Assembly (NCBI GenBank): GCA_039619475.1
Contig: CM077115.1
Location: forward strand, 157,641,774 to 157,705,773
Origin: Icerya purchasi
Lineage: Eukaryota > Arthropoda > Insecta > Hemiptera > Monophlebidae
Length of the DNA: 64,000 nucleotides
Direction of reading: 5' to 3'
A model generated the notes under the pieces. The model saw nothing but the letters and a program-made list of their open reading frames with translations, searched no databases and was not told the origin of the DNA. How positions within the stretch are numbered: the stretch's first letter is position 1; the number at the start of each line of letters is the position of its first letter. Positions 35,426 through 47,196 of the stretch are shown piece by piece. Made by a program: the position numbers and the translations under genes.

Positions 35426-35482
35426 GCGGTCTTAACGCTTATTTTTCCATCCATTCGTATGATATTAACTTAGTCAACATTG

Positions 35483-35484
<2 letters not shown>

Positions 35485-35523
<39 letters not shown>
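35485..35523. repeat. (TA)n microsatellite
   Basis: TA-rich run between ATATATACAT and ATGTATAC. Confidence 0.9.
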
Positions 35524-35526
<3 letters not shown>

Positions 35527-35559
35527 ACATTGTTTTCAAGAATTAAATAATCTTAATTT

Positions 35560-36070
35560 ACTTTAACTACTATGGAAGTTCAAAGTACCCTTACTATCCG
35601 CAGATCTTCACTAATGGTGCCAAATTTCCAGGTCTAATCAAATTTATAAAAAAAACGTTATAATATTAGGCAAAGAGAATTTGGATAGAAATCGATCAGT
35701 CTCAGATTGAGCCAATGAATATCCTCTATTCAATACCTTCAACGCTGCTAGAAATCCATAGGCAAATTGTATAGAACGAGGAACATATAACCTATGAATG
35801 AAAAAAAAACGAATAAGAAGGATTGTATGGTCTACGGTATGCGAAGGAAGAGGTGAAGATAATAGAACACTATTAAAATCGGTGGTTATCGAAAATTTAT
35901 TAACACCATTAGGAGAAGTAATGTATAGGATAGCACGAAAGATAGTTGTAGATTCCGCGAGAAAAATTCGGCAGAACGAAGGTAATTTGAAAGATTCGGA
36001 ATAATTAAGTGATGGGGTCACGAGGACAGCCCCGATTTCTCTTCTGAGGAACCATCATGAAAATAGCGAA
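35560..36070 (-). pseudogene. decayed RNase H domain of a non-LTR element
   Basis: The minus-strand translation keeps the RNase H order: FHDGSSEEKSG (about 36040-36070, first Asp), FLAESTTIFRAILY (about 35945, catalytic Glu), FSITTDFNSVLL (about 35890, next Asp) and CLWISSSVEGI (about 35730) in place of LWIPSHxGI. These lie in two frames with stops between. RT and the C-terminal tail were not recognised in the flanks, up to 36600. It belongs to the same general RNase H lineage as the fragments at 39.5 and 59.6 kb. Confidence 0.55.
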
Positions 36071-36639
36071 TAAAAAACGAAGTTATACTCTTCTTTAATT
36101 ACATTGGCGGAGAAAATTTAAGAGAAGAAAGAGAGGGAGCATATTAAGAGGATGCAAAAAATTTGTATAATAAAGTGTGAAATCAATTCAAAAAATGTAG
36201 GGAGAAAATTATTTAAGCTGTATAGATATCAAAGGAAGGATTAGAATTTTCCTAGGGAAATATAAAAGAGTTAACGAGATTAAAATAAATAATAGAAAGT
36301 CGGCGTTTATCAAGAAACGATAGCATCCGCGACTAAATAAAACGAATCATGTTTGTTTCCGAGAGAATCACCGTAGTAGGAGAAGACTTCAAAAGCCCGA
36401 AGCATTATTGACGGAGCCATGATTTTGTGTACGATCCAGTTTAGAAAGGGCCGTGTTTTAGAAACATTACTTATAAAAAGTAACAATAATCAAATTTGAA
36501 CAGAAAATAGATTTATATAAAATAAGCGGAATAGAATGATCTCCATCTCGTCGTCGACACGGGGAGAGAGTTGTAAGAAAGGTTTAATTAATAACAAAAT
36601 TGCAAAGGTCATCGGAAACTAGTGTTAATGATTCACACT

Positions 36640-37330
36640 GAATACTTTAGAAATCGCTCTTTTCATTATTTATCTTTTTATCTCTCCCTTCAAATATTCA
36701 TGATTTCATCCTGCTTTTTAATAAATTTGCCGTTAAATAATTACTCTAAATCTTCTAGCTCCATTTGTTACTTAGACATCTTTCTCGACAGCCGTCTTAC
36801 CTTTACAGAACATATATAAAGTGTGCCAATTCTGTTAATACATGGGGCTCTTTCTCTTTTTCTAATAACCATTCATTTCATCTGTTTGTTCAAATTATTT
36901 TTCCTTTTAATCCATCATTCCATTTTCATTACTTCGCTGTTCTGTTGCTGTTTAATCGCTCAAGTTTTTAAGTGATACCCCGATACATTCCTCTCATTTG
37001 CTCTTTTTGTTAATTTCCTTTTTCTACATTACCCTCTCCAGTCGAATGATATACAGTTGTCTGAAATGCTAATTATGTATTGTTTTTGAGTATATATCTT
37101 TTTTGTGGGTCGTTCTACTCTTTATTTCTATTTGCTGAGATTTAGGCTTTCCCCACTCCTTGCGGGGCCTCTTATATCCTGTCTTTTCTCCTCCACAATG
37201 ATATTTGTCTCGTTCTTATTAGTATCTGATTGAATTAAAATTTAACTGATTCTGTTCTTTTTCAATTTTGTTTCTAAGCAAAGATTCCTGATTGATGACC
37301 TCATCTCGTAAAAAAAAGCAAAAAGAAAAA
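36640..37330 (+). pseudogene. possible RT C-terminal remnant
   Basis: CYLDIFLDSRLTFTEHI (about 36765-36815) resembles the YLGxxLDxxLTWxxHI block downstream of the catalytic core in non-LTR RTs. The rest is too decayed to read. An A-rich stretch at 37309-37331 might be the tail. Low confidence. Confidence 0.35.
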
Positions 37331-37339
37331 AATGAGAAG

Positions 37340-38192
37340 ACAGTCTGTTAAGGTTTCTATAATAGAAATGTTCCCCGTTTCTTTTTTACAATGTTGCTAC
37401 GCACTTCCTGCACAATAAACACAGAGTAGTGTTTGAACTTGAACTGTGTTTTTTTTGTTTTTTTTTGTTTTTGTGAATTATCAATTCGTGAACTGCCTAA
37501 TAGGTCGGAAAATTTATTATCACAGAGAGATGAAGCAAAACAAAATGCAGTAAGTTTCGAAGTAGAAAATATTGACATCGAAGAAGCCGCTATTTTAATA
37601 GGCACTGTGTGTTTTTGTTATCTCGAAGAAAACACCAATATCGGGAACACTTAAAATGATGATGAATGGCTAAATATTATCCTAATCTAGTGACTGTGTG
37701 TGTTCGTGGGAGGAGTATTTTAAAAACAAAGATCTGGACATTTTGTTTTTTGTTTGTCAGTGTACTATTACGGTAAATGGATGGAGAGAGTAAATTTTAT
37801 GAAATCGCGTGTGTGCGTGTGTGTGTGCGCGCGCGATACGCAATTTCTTATTTCCATTTTTCATTACGAGAATAATAATTTCTGAATTAGTCACATCCGA
37901 TTATCGCGAAGGTTACGAAATCTTTTTCTTACGATTCTCGGAAAAATCCAATAACAAACGATTCTTATTGACCTCTCGTCGTAGCATTCGTCCGAACATA
38001 ACGATTTCTTCCGATAACTGCCGATCTGTGTCGAATCGAAACCATGCCTTATTTCGCTGACAATTAATAGCTTAACGGCCGAGTATCTAATCCATTTACA
38101 ACATCGAATGGTTGACTATTCTTTTGAAAATCAGAAGGTTCATGTCTTTGGCTCTATTTTTCTCGACTGTGAAGCAATTACGGAGAGATTTT
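37340..38192. other. sequence upstream of the candidate signal-peptide exon
   Basis: Contains a (GT/GC)n tract at about 37807-37835 and an open frame at 37433-37654 without features. The frame of the exon at 38193 is open up to Met codons at 38112 and 38142. No TATA box or clear transcription start was seen. Confidence 0.4.
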
Positions 38193-38258
38193 ATGCGATT
38201 TGTAAAATTTTTCATCATTTTTCCATTCATTTGCATTGCACAACAACCACCACACTTG
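38193..38258 (+). CDS. candidate first coding exon: secretion signal peptide
   Basis: ATG at 38193 opens a 22-residue segment with the form of a signal peptide: MRFVK (positive start), FFIIFPFICIA (hydrophobic core with a small residue at the likely cleavage site), then QQPPHL. It ends TTG/GTAAGT at 38258/38259, a consensus splice donor, in phase 0. The exon would export the mature protein from the cell. In-frame upstream Met codons at 38112 and 38142 are possible starts, but the 38193 start gives the cleanest signal. No mature domain is visible, so the product is unknown. The next phase-0 exon candidate on this strand is 61329-61448. An isolated chance match of ORF and donor cannot be excluded. 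Confidence 0.4.
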
Positions 38259-39206
38259 GTAAGTTTTAAAATAAGAAAAAATACCAGCGGCCATTTAGTG
38301 CATAGAAAACACGTATGTCTCTTACATCAATCATCATCGCCCTTTACTTAGTATTAAAATTAATATAAATTTACAGAAGAAACTCGTAATGTTTTACATT
38401 TCGTTATTTTGTGCGAAAGTACTCATGCTGTAAAAAGACATATCTATGTTTCTATATGTACCTACCTACATACAGGGTAGACAATTAATAGTTTTTTGTT
38501 TTTTTTTGACCGCGGATAATTTGATTTCATTTTTTGTCGTAAGCTCGTAGCAACTCGTAACGATACTTCGTTGTTTAATTAAAAACAAAGAATAATAGCT
38601 AAACGGTGAGAATTTAGAGTGACACATTATGTAGGCTTCGGCAAAAATTTTTAATTTGTTTGAGTTCCGCTTCGGGTGAAAAAAGACTCGTTGAAAAAAA
38701 CATTCATAGGTTTTTTCAAAAATAAATTTTAACTGAAATTTAAAATTTTTGGAATTAATGATCACGATATTTTTTATACTTGTCCGATATCTGCTTTTTC
38801 CTACATTTTGAGCGGTCGTAATTCTTAATGAATTTTCAAATACTGTTTCTTTTATTTAGTCTTTTGTGTCTTTACGATCATAAACAATATAATAAAGCGG
38901 CAGTTAATTGACTAATATTTGCTAATTACCGAAAAAAGTATTAATTTCTGTCTCGCAATTTTGTAACTCTCACTGGCAATTAGGTTTTTATGTAATAACT
39001 TGTTTACCATGATGACACGTTATATTACTAAATGGAGAAATAATTAGACCATATAGTAAATTGCTTCTTTCCTTTTTTATTGTTTACATCACTTTGTGTA
39101 GAAAAAGCTCGCGTAAACAATAATTAGCAAATGAAATTTTATTCCATGTTTTAAGTTTGTCCCTGTTCTGAATAAATGTGGGAAAACGAGGACATAGCTT
39201 TGTGCA
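38259..39206. other. putative intron or intergenic sequence
   Basis: AT-rich; no supported features. The minus open frame at 38466-38765 is Lys/Phe-rich and unrecognised. Confidence 0.4.
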
Positions 39207-39359
39207 GTAAGCGGTGTTTTAGTTGGATAAGCAGTGGTGTTTTTAATCTAGTGGAGCGGGTTTTGATTCCCACTTCATCGTGCGCACTGAGAATATTACA
39301 GTTGTACTGGGGTATTTTTTGAAATTTTCCAGCTAAAAAAAAAAAAAAACAAAAAAAAA
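39207..39359 (+). mobile_element. tRNA-derived SINE (family B), plus copy
   Basis: The head AAGCGGTGTTTTAGTTGGAT is A-box-like, and GGGTTTTGATTCCCAC is a B box with one change from GGTTCGATTCC. It is followed by CATCGTGCGCAC and an A-rich tail at about 39332-39359. The same head and spacing occur reversed at 58590-58728 and 43165-43346. Confidence 0.65.
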
Positions 39360-39514
39360 GGAACTTTTATTTCTTAAACAAAAACAAAAAAAAGAAGCGA
39401 TTAAAATTAGTTTGAAATAAAAATTCAATGAGATAGATTTAGAAAATTTATCGTAAAATTAGACTCGAACACTGGCAACCATCTAATCTTTTAGAATCGT
39501 CGGAATTGTACATC

Positions 39515-40480
39515 AAGCCCTGACGGCTCCAAAGGGCCAAATGGAGTTGGTTCTGTTTTTTTTTTTGTCCTGCCTTAAATTACTCGGAATCTTTTTAACT
39601 TCCTTCCTTTGGCTCAATTTTCTATACCGAATCTATTACTGTTCTGCGTGCTGTTCTCTTTGTTTCCTCATTAATTAGTTTTACCCATAAAGTGCTCATA
39701 ATCTGAGATTCTAAAAAAGGCTTTACACGCTATTACATATCTATTCTTCCCCTGCTGCTTTCTCCGATTATATAATACTTCTCATACGTTCCCCCTCGTT
39801 CATGATCTTTTTCTTCTTCACTCGATCGAGATCGATCTTTTGTGGATTCTTGATCACTTAGGCATTGAGGGTAATGAGGCGGTGAACTCTTTAACCCGTT
39901 CTTTCATTTCCAGTAGAAGATTTTTAAGCACCTTTTCAGCTCCTAATATTGCTCTTTTTTCCTTAAATGACACTCATTCTAAACTAAAGCGTTAAACTCC
40001 TATTCTTCTTCATTATCTAATGCTGCCTACTTTTACCTCTCTATTCAGCCATCACTTCCTCCTCGCCCATACTTTTCTTGATACTTATCCTCTCTTAAAC
40101 GCTTTACAATCTCTGCTATCTGTCGCCTTCACTTTAACCGCAGTCTCCTTCCCGCATCATTTTCACGATTCCATTCACTTCCATTTCATTTTGTCCTTTT
40201 CATCCCTCTTTCGCACACATTCCTTGTGATTTTGATCGTGTTTTGTTTGAATGTGCGGTCTTCTCTGCTGAACAATCGTCCTTCTACTATTTTTTACTAA
40301 AATTTGGTATTCCCATTCCTTACAGTGATTCGTACATTTTCTCATTTCCTTGTGCGCTTCTGTTACTCCTGCCCTTGAATTATTTGTATCCCTCTATCCT
40401 CAAACGTTTAACGTTATTTTCTCATTCTTCCTATTTCTTGGGGTAATGTCTTCGTTGACGAACCCATTGGAAAAAAAGAG
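39515..40480 (+). pseudogene. RNase H and C-terminal tail of a non-LTR element
   Basis: Plus-strand remnants are DGSKGPNGVGSVFF (about 39521, first Asp of RNase H), FLYTESITVLRAVLF (about 39620, catalytic Glu), KVLII then a stop and DSK (about 39690, matching TDS), LLWILDHLGIEGNEAVNSL (about 39835-39895, the xWxPxHxGIxGNExxD block) and DFDRVLFECAVF (about 40215-40265, the Cys/His tail). Three frames are needed. The RT is absent. The layout matches the fragments at 15.2, 21.5, 45.3 and 59.4 kb and suggests repeated 5'-truncated insertions of one lineage. Confidence 0.7.
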
Positions 40481-41410
40481 AAAACCCAAAACGCAGCAAG
40501 AAGTATAACCGAAATGGAGATCTTAAATACCCACTGAGATCCGAAATTTTATTTATCACGTATGTAATGTACCGAATATTCGTACCATGATGGCTTAAAA
40601 ATCGCTTGAAAACTCGATTATTCCGGAATAGTTTAACATAAAAACTCAAAACTATACTCATTAGTATCAGGTAGTTCGGTTACCGAAGTTAAAACAAACA
40701 AACCCTACCTTAAATATGTACATATATAGAAGGAAACTTTAGATATAGCTAATATTACATCAAATTTCGATCCTCAGAACGTTGTAAATTCCAAAATCGG
40801 GAAAAATTAAGTTTTTTTCTGAACACGTCGTAATTTTGATGGAACGATTGTTATTAGGTGTAACGATATCATATTAACCCGATTGTTTAAATTATCAGTC
40901 CATTTCTAACTATAAAAATAAAACGATGTTACCGAATTGTTTACAATGGTTTAGTGTAGAATTCCACACTAAGATATTTCAGTGTTTTATATTTATATCT
41001 ACTTTAAAAGTAAAAACAAAACCGTCAACATTGATAGTTGTTTAATATTAACGATAGCGCAAGACTCGAACATCGAAATATATAAAAGTGAAAAAATATT
41101 TGTCTAAAAATCGAAACCTGTATATAAAGAAAAACTTTAATTGCATCAACCGGGAAGATACAGTTTTAATCAGAAATATAATTCTTCTGAAACTGGAAAG
41201 CTAAAGGATAATTAAAAATATAAATAGAAATTTGTATATTAAATATGATTAAATTAACCGGTTGTTAAATTGCAAAAGCCAGAATCGATTTTTAAGCATT
41301 GAAAAGTAAACGAACATATAGATATATCATAGTTCTTTATCGAAAGTATAATATTTGTTTTGTAATTAAAAATAAAATTGAAACTGTTTAAACAATTTTA
41401 TATTTGTAAA
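40481..41410. other. unassigned AT-rich sequence
   Basis: No supported feature on either strand. Confidence 0.45.
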
Positions 41411-41460
41411 AATAGATCCGCCAGTATTTGGGTCCGTTGTAAGATACTGGCGGATCTATT
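41411..41460. repeat. perfect 17-bp inverted repeat
   Basis: AATAGATCCGCCAGTAT (41411-41427) and ATACTGGCGGATCTATT (41444-41460) match exactly as inverted repeats around a 16-base spacer. It lies at the 5' junction of the RTE-like fragment. Confidence 0.95.
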
Positions 41461-41469
41461 CAAGTCGGC

Positions 41470-42072
41470 GGTGAAGTACTACCCCAGACAAGCCGTTTTA
41501 AATACCTCAGATCCTATATACAGAGAGACGGTAGTGCATCCGATGCAGTTCGTGGTCGCATCAGCGCAGCCTGGCTAAAATGGAGATCAATGACAGGCGT
41601 GCTGTATTACGGACGCATACCTGTAAGGCTAAAGTCAAAAATCTATCAAACTATTATCAGACCAGTGGCCCTGTATAGGGGGGAATGCTGACCTGCTTGT
41701 AAGCGGGAAGAGCAGTCACTGCAGGTGATGGAAATGCGGATGCTAAGATGGTCACTAGGCGCCCGATTATCGGACCATACTAAGAACGATGTTGTCCGGA
41801 GAACAATGGGAGTCGTGCCAATAACAGACAAACTGTTGTGTGGTATGGGCACGTACAACGGCCCCGAGAAACTAGAAGCGAATCGGTGCTGGCTTTGGCA
41901 GATAGAGTTCAGGACAGTGTAGGCCCAAAAGAAGATGGTTAGATGCTGTCGCGGAGGATGTCAACAGAGTCGGAGTGAATCCATCCCTAGTATATGACCG
42001 TTCGGGCTGGAAGCGCGCCAAAAGCCAAGCAGACCCCGCTCCAGCGGGAAAATGCTGAAGAAGAAGAAGAAG
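41470..42072 (+). pseudogene. RTE-like non-LTR element, 3' end
   Basis: One frame from about 41481 to 41922 reads FKYLRSYIQRDGSASD, VRGRISAAWLKWRSMTGVL, KSKIYQTIIRPVALYRGEC then TGA, and VMEMRMLRWSLGARLSDHTK. These are the conserved blocks after the catalytic core in RTE-type RTs; the TGA (41689-41691) replaces the Trp of GxECW. Frameshifts follow: WYGHVQR (about 41845) and RRWLDAVAEDVNRVGVNP (about 41935-41985) lie in other frames, ending DRSGWKRAKSQADP. The element ends in a GAA-repeat tail (about 42056-42072), typical of RTE elements, rather than poly(A). It is 5'-truncated. Confidence 0.85.
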
Positions 42073-42639
42073 TTATTTGTAAAATTAGCATATTCTCAGA
42101 TGTTCTTAAATAAACCGCTATACAAAGAATATTTCTAATATAGATAGCTGTATAAGTGTTTTCGTTACCAGATTAAAAATGCTTTATAAAATAATGCTCC
42201 GTAGAAATCTTAAAAGTCGTTGAAAATTTGAAAATATCAAGTGTAATGAAATGGTTATCAATTTTGAGCTGCGATTATTCGAGTGCTGTTTTCGCGCTTG
42301 TCTTTTTAAATTCCACACCTGTAAAAGTCTGGCGAACAATTTGGTGCGGAAATTAGCGGACCTTTTTTTAGTCCTCGGCCTCGGAAAAATCTGGTATGCC
42401 CAATTTTTATGAATGCTCTGACTATTTTATGTTTTTTTTTTTTTTAAATGTCGAGATTTATTTATTATTAAAAAAAAATTACAAAAATTTGACAATAGCA
42501 ATTTTATCGGTTTTGTTACGAGAGTTTCTAAAGATAATGTTAGATATAAAATAATTATAAAAAGTAGGCATATAATTACGAGATTAAGTATTTTTTAATT
42601 TAATTTCAAGTTTTAATATCCGTATTTCAGAGCCTTTAT
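42073..42639. other. unassigned AT-rich sequence
   Basis: No supported feature. Confidence 0.45.
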
Positions 42640-42810
42640 GATTCCAAGTCGTCTCAAACCCCAGGGTACGCATATTCACGCAGGGCCACCTTTACACTTT
42701 ATTACAGTGTATGTTGGACGCCATTGAGCAAGTTATCTTTTCGCAAAATCCCAATCAATGTAAGTAGTTGAGATCCATGCCCGGTAAGAATTTGCAGGCC
42801 GAAGAAGTTC
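42640..42810 (-). pseudogene. possible R1/LOA-type non-LTR C-terminal remnant
   Basis: On the minus strand, LQILTGHGSQLLTLIGIL followed by NGVQHTL resembles the LTGHGxFxxYL ... AQHxLxxC tail of some non-LTR retroelement proteins. Two stops and lost Cys residues show decay. Short match, so tentative. Confidence 0.35.
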
Positions 42811-43164
42811 AAGTCAAAGTTAGGATACTAATAATTTCACCGTTTTCCGTTATTTTCCCATTGTAGCTGCCATTAATAATTTTTTTATAAATACTGGCTT
42901 TATCGTTTCGGATCTTAAAGTTACTTCTAATCACCATCAATACAGATAAAATCGCCTGGACTGCATCAAACGATATAGAATGCTATATGCCGGGCATACA
43001 ATACAGGGTGGAGCGTTAAAAGTTTTCGAGTTTTACTGTCCATACTATGAAACACTAGTTGGATGCCGATAATTCGTCTCCTAGTAGCTTCTTTCTTTCG
43101 TCCTAAATTTCACGATGAATTATGTAATATTTCGGAGTTGTTTATAGTATGTTTTTTTATCAAG

Positions 43165-43346
43165 TTTATTAATTTATTAATTTATGTATTAATTAATTTA
43201 TTTATTTATTTTTGGACTCGTCAATACCTAGCGCAAGAGAAATTTGTTTACATTCTTAATTTTCGGAATCGAGATTCGAACTAGGTTTTACCCGAAACGA
43301 AACACCAATGCCTGATCAAGTAGGTTACGGTAGCTGTGGTTGACGG
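43165..43346 (-). mobile_element. tRNA-derived SINE (family B), minus copy
   Basis: Read on the minus strand it has CTAGTTCGAATCTCG (B box) preceded by a degenerate A-box region. It shares ATTCGAACTAGGT, GAGAAATTT and ACTCGTC with the copy at 58590-58728. An AT-rich tail at about 43165-43210 matches a 3' end on this strand. The A box is eroded. Confidence 0.6.
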
Positions 43347-44302
43347 AACCTTAAACTCCGAAATATTTTAGTGTGATTTTTGTAATTCTTTCGCGTTTTT
43401 TACATACATAATCAGCTACCGTAGCATAAATGGTTAGTTAATTGTGTTTCGTTCGAGTAGAAATTTTGATAATTTCACCTAGGTTAATGTCCATAGTTAA
43501 AGCGACAAATAGAAAAATAAAATATATATATATGTATAGATAAATATGTAAATGATAAGTTGTAATTATAAAAATTATCGTAAAGACTTTGAACTCGCTT
43601 ATTTCTATATTAACTTTTAATTCTACCGCACAATCAATCACCGGCTCTGTAATGCACAATTTTATTTTGATAAGCATGTCCCCGTTGCTCTGAAAACGCG
43701 GCCAAGCAGTGTTGCAAGGCACAAAGGTGTACTGGTAATAATGATGCATATTAATTTTTGCACTTTATTTCACCGGAAATAATTCAATGTTACATTAAAA
43801 ATAGATTATTCCAAGTGTCTAAATCATTACCATCAAGATATTTCAGCTCTAATTAAGTTAATATCTTGCCCGAGACAATGTGTTAGGTCCGCCTTTCTTT
43901 ACATAAATACTTGAATAAACATCGAGGTTGTTTGCAATGTTTACCATTTATGTCATTCAAAATGGCTATAATAATAATAATAATCGAAGAAGATATTACA
44001 GTCCGTACTTGACCAATCTATTTCAGTACCGCTCGGTAGGTTAGTAGATTTTTAAAAGCAATTTCCGAAATATTTAAGCGTAACGTAACTCTTAGCAAAT
44101 GCATATCGATCAGTTAATCGTAAAGGAGTAAATGTCTGTGAGATCTTTATATCGACAGTAAATTAATTATCATCACGTATAGAGCTGGTATTTCTCTGTA
44201 CTTGCAGCTAATCCAAGAAATCTATGAATGTACTGTATTTCGTGAAGGTCTATATTGTTAGTAGAAATCAGTCGAGCGCGGAGTTTTCCGAGCTTGTCAT
44301 TA
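43347..44302. other. unassigned AT-rich sequence
   Basis: No supported gene. A short TA tract lies at 43521-43533. The minus open frame at 43438-43749 has no recognised family. Confidence 0.45.
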
Positions 44303-44310
44303 TTGAAATC
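44303..44310. repeat. target-site duplication, left copy
   Basis: TTGAAATC flanks the MITE at 44311 and recurs exactly at 44739-44746. Confidence 0.85.
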
Positions 44311-44738
44311 CAAGGCCGTGTCCACGGGGGGGTTTTGGGGGTTTACCCCCCCCCCCCCCCCCGAGAACTGAAATAGTTATTATAAATTCACAGAAATTTG
44401 GAAAAAAAAACGAAAATTTAAATTAAATATTGATTTTTTAGGGTTTTCTTAACTTTAAAAGAGAAAAGAAAGAATATGATCCATATTTTTAGGTATTTCA
44501 TTAATATTTTATGCAAAATTTTTTATTACCAGTATAATCAATAACATATGTACTTTTTATTAATGTTTATACGGGGTAATTAGTTTATGTAAATTATTAA
44601 TACATAAATCAAAATGATGTAAATTATTAATAGTATGAATATTAGTGAAAAATGTATTGTTATTTATAAAATAAGGGTGCCACAAATATGTTCACCCCCC
44701 CCCCCCCCCCATATTTAAAAATTCTGGGTACGGGCCTG
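44311..44738. mobile_element. hAT-type non-autonomous DNA element (MITE), 428 bp
   Basis: The ends are CAAGGCCGTGTCCA at the left and CAGGCCCGTACCCA read inward from the right (10 of 14 bases match). They are flanked by an exact 8-bp duplication TTGAAATC. The CAxGGC-type ends and 8-bp duplication indicate the hAT superfamily. The interior is AT-rich and non-coding, with C runs at 44346-44362 and 44695-44710 next to the ends. Its termini and near-terminal homopolymer resemble, but do not equal, the MITE at 13422-13695. Confidence 0.82.
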
Positions 44739-44746
44739 TTGAAATC

Positions 44747-45229
44747 TATACGTGTTTAAATCATACCGAAGAGAAGAAGTTTTCCATTATAAATGTTTAT
44801 CTCGCGAAAATCAGTTGCATCGGAGATTACGTTTTAACCATCTCTCCTTTTGAAATGTTTTGTGTAAATACAAACACATTGTAGGATTTTAAGTGTAATT
44901 TTTTATTCAACATTTTTTAAAAGTATTGTGGTAGTAAATAAGTATCGCAGTTGTGTAAATTCAACTTTCTTCTCCAGGTGGTTTTACATAATTCGCTAAT
45001 GACATTACACATTCGTAAGATTGTTACAAAATTTTTTCAATCTTTCCGCTGCAACACTAAAATTTATTCATCGAATTTCACGTGGGAAAGTGAGGAGAGG
45101 GCAGTTGTGTCTTAATATTGACATATAAATTAATGTATTACAATCTAATGTATTGCAATTTAATTTATTACAATTTAATTTATTACAATTTAATGTATTA
45201 CAATTAATTCGTAAATACCTGTTCCCTCT
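44747..45229. other. unassigned sequence with a short ATTACAATTTAAT repeat
   Basis: Near 45131-45205 the phrase TATTACAATTTAAT(T/G) recurs four to five times in tandem, period about 16 bp. No gene. Confidence 0.6.
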
Positions 45230-45780
45230 ATATTCAGAGGCATGGAACGTAAATGAATGGCGTAGGGAAAATGGTTTTGGATAAAAACGATAAATTATGG
45301 AATTTTAAAAGAATGACAGAAGTGAAATAATTAAAGAAGAAGACGTGCCAAGCGTCAGAAAGAAAGAATCGATCAGCTGATGGTGTTTTGCGTCTCAAAC
45401 AAAACTCGGCCTTAATTCCTTTTCTCCACATTAAAAAGTACAAAAAATGATCATATAGTAGACAAGCCCGAATAATATTAATAGATAAAGGGTACTTATT
45501 AACATTGATTTGAGAATATTTGATGAACGGAAAATCACGGAAAAATAAAACATGACGTAAGAAAAAAAAATTAAATACTCCAGAGAGATGTCTTTAGTTA
45601 ATAGATAAGGTTTGAGCAATAATAAGCAAGCCGACGAATATCTGTAGAGGAGAAAATCGAAATATGGTTGCAGGAAGAAGAAAATATGAATAAAATATGA
45701 ATAAAACAGGATAAATAACGTGTAAAAGGAGCCTGCTATATATCATTGGTAAGGGTAAGTTTCGCAATAACTGCAAGGGC
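45230..45780 (-). pseudogene. decayed C-terminal end of an RNase H-type non-LTR element
   Basis: On the minus strand the blocks are FRDFPFIKYSQINVNKYPLS, NIIRACLLYDHFLYF, WRKGIKAEFC and PSADRFFLSDA. They follow the layout of the RLRxGH ... C ... DHxLxxC tail seen in the other fragments here. Three overlapping frames are needed (45234-45443, 45431-45619, 45594-45776). RNase H is hardly readable and RT absent. Tentative but consistent with its neighbours. Confidence 0.4.
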
Positions 45781-46780
45781 CGGTTTATTTTTGTTGGCCA
45801 CTTTTACCTTTCCGTAGATTATTTTTCTGTTGTAGCCAACATTTGATTTCGGATATATGAGACAATCCTGAAAACCAGTAATTTCTCCAGTTGTTCTGTA
45901 GCCAAGTACCTAAACTAGACTATGAGTCGTTCGCTTTTGTGCGCCATTTTTTCGTTGTTTTTTTTTTTTTTTTTTGAATTTGTAATTTATTTCGAGTTAT
46001 TTGTACTCATAAAAATATTCCATACGGGTCAATATCATTTTAATCTTCATAAAAGTATCGATTCAATAGATAAAACAAGAACCCATTAATATTCTTTGTT
46101 TACGGTTGTTGTAATTTTTTTGTTATTACGCACTTTAAATTATTAAATTTTTATAACAGGCAGAGTTGCATAATTCCCGCTGCGGGAGTTTCAATGACAA
46201 ACGGTGTTCGAAAACGACTTAATATAAATAATTTTGATTCGAGAAATTCCCGAATATTGCGTCTATTGCGTAAGAAATATTCCCGCGAATAATGTTTTTT
46301 TTTTAGCAGCATTTTAATACGTGATCCCCTTTTACGCATATAATTATTCTGTTTAACATAGATATTCGATTAAAATTCATATGTATTTTATCAGGATCTT
46401 TAGCCATTTTATATAATAACAAGTTCAGTCAAGCATGAGGTTTCATGCGCTGAGGATTCCGTATGAAAGTTAACAATAACTATAATTATTTAGTATGTAA
46501 GAAAATTTGTTTGAATAAATTTCTATTTTTATTTTACTATTTTAATTTAATATCTTAATAAATTTCAAAGATCTTTTCTAATAATAATTTAAAACAGTAA
46601 AGCAAAATACTAATTTGAATCGAAGACTTAGATTAATTTGAAGTGCAATGTAACGGTTATGAAGAAAAATTAATTAAATCCTTTTTTTATTTATTTTTTT
46701 AAATTATTGGTTTAGATTTAATAATACTAATATTAAGGTTTTATGATTTTTTTAAATGTGTAATTTTGTTAATTCCTACA
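45781..46780. other. unassigned AT-rich sequence
   Basis: Includes a T run at about 45959-45975. No supported gene. Confidence 0.45.
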
Positions 46781-47196
46781 CCTATCTTTCTTGAATAGCC
46801 GACCGTCAAAGATATTTAATAAATATATAAACGAAAACACGCAAAAAATATTAATTAGAAATAATATTGATGCTACGTATCACTCTGCTGCGGCTGCTAG
46901 AATGTTGGTGTTCCCTGCTGGCAGGTTGGTGTACGTTGGTGATTGCATCCTGGATTCTCGGCGAATGGGAGGGAGAGACACGGTAATCGAAATTATAGTT
47001 TACGAATTTTGTAAATATCACTAATTGGAAAACCGAATTTCGAGGCAATTTGGTTACTTTGTTATTAAACTTTTTTCGGTTGCAAGACGAACTGGTTACT
47101 TTACCAAAAAAGGTCGATATAGTTCCGCGATGTGAAAAAGACTGTCGTTCTACTGTGATGATTTTTTAACAATTCGGTATTTTCTTTCGACTCTCT
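46781..47196 (+). repeat. dispersed repeat of about 430 bp, copy 2
   Basis: Partner of 25338-25800, same orientation. Blocks ACCTATCTTTCTTGAATAGCC, CGTATCACTCTGCTGCGGC, CTGCTGGCAGG, AATTGGAAAACCGAATTTCG and GGTTGCAAGACGAACTGGTT align with the other copy, with many substitutions and small indels. Confidence 0.6.

Noticed and set aside
39439..39540. tRNA-like GACTCGAACACTGG string suggesting a tRNA or SINE
   Set aside because: No matching A box; the right part is the start of the RNase H remnant (DGSKGPNGVG).
43002..43035. TACAGGGTGG as a possible mariner terminal repeat (also ACAGGGTAG at 38473)
   Set aside because: No inverted partner, no transposase and no clear duplication nearby.
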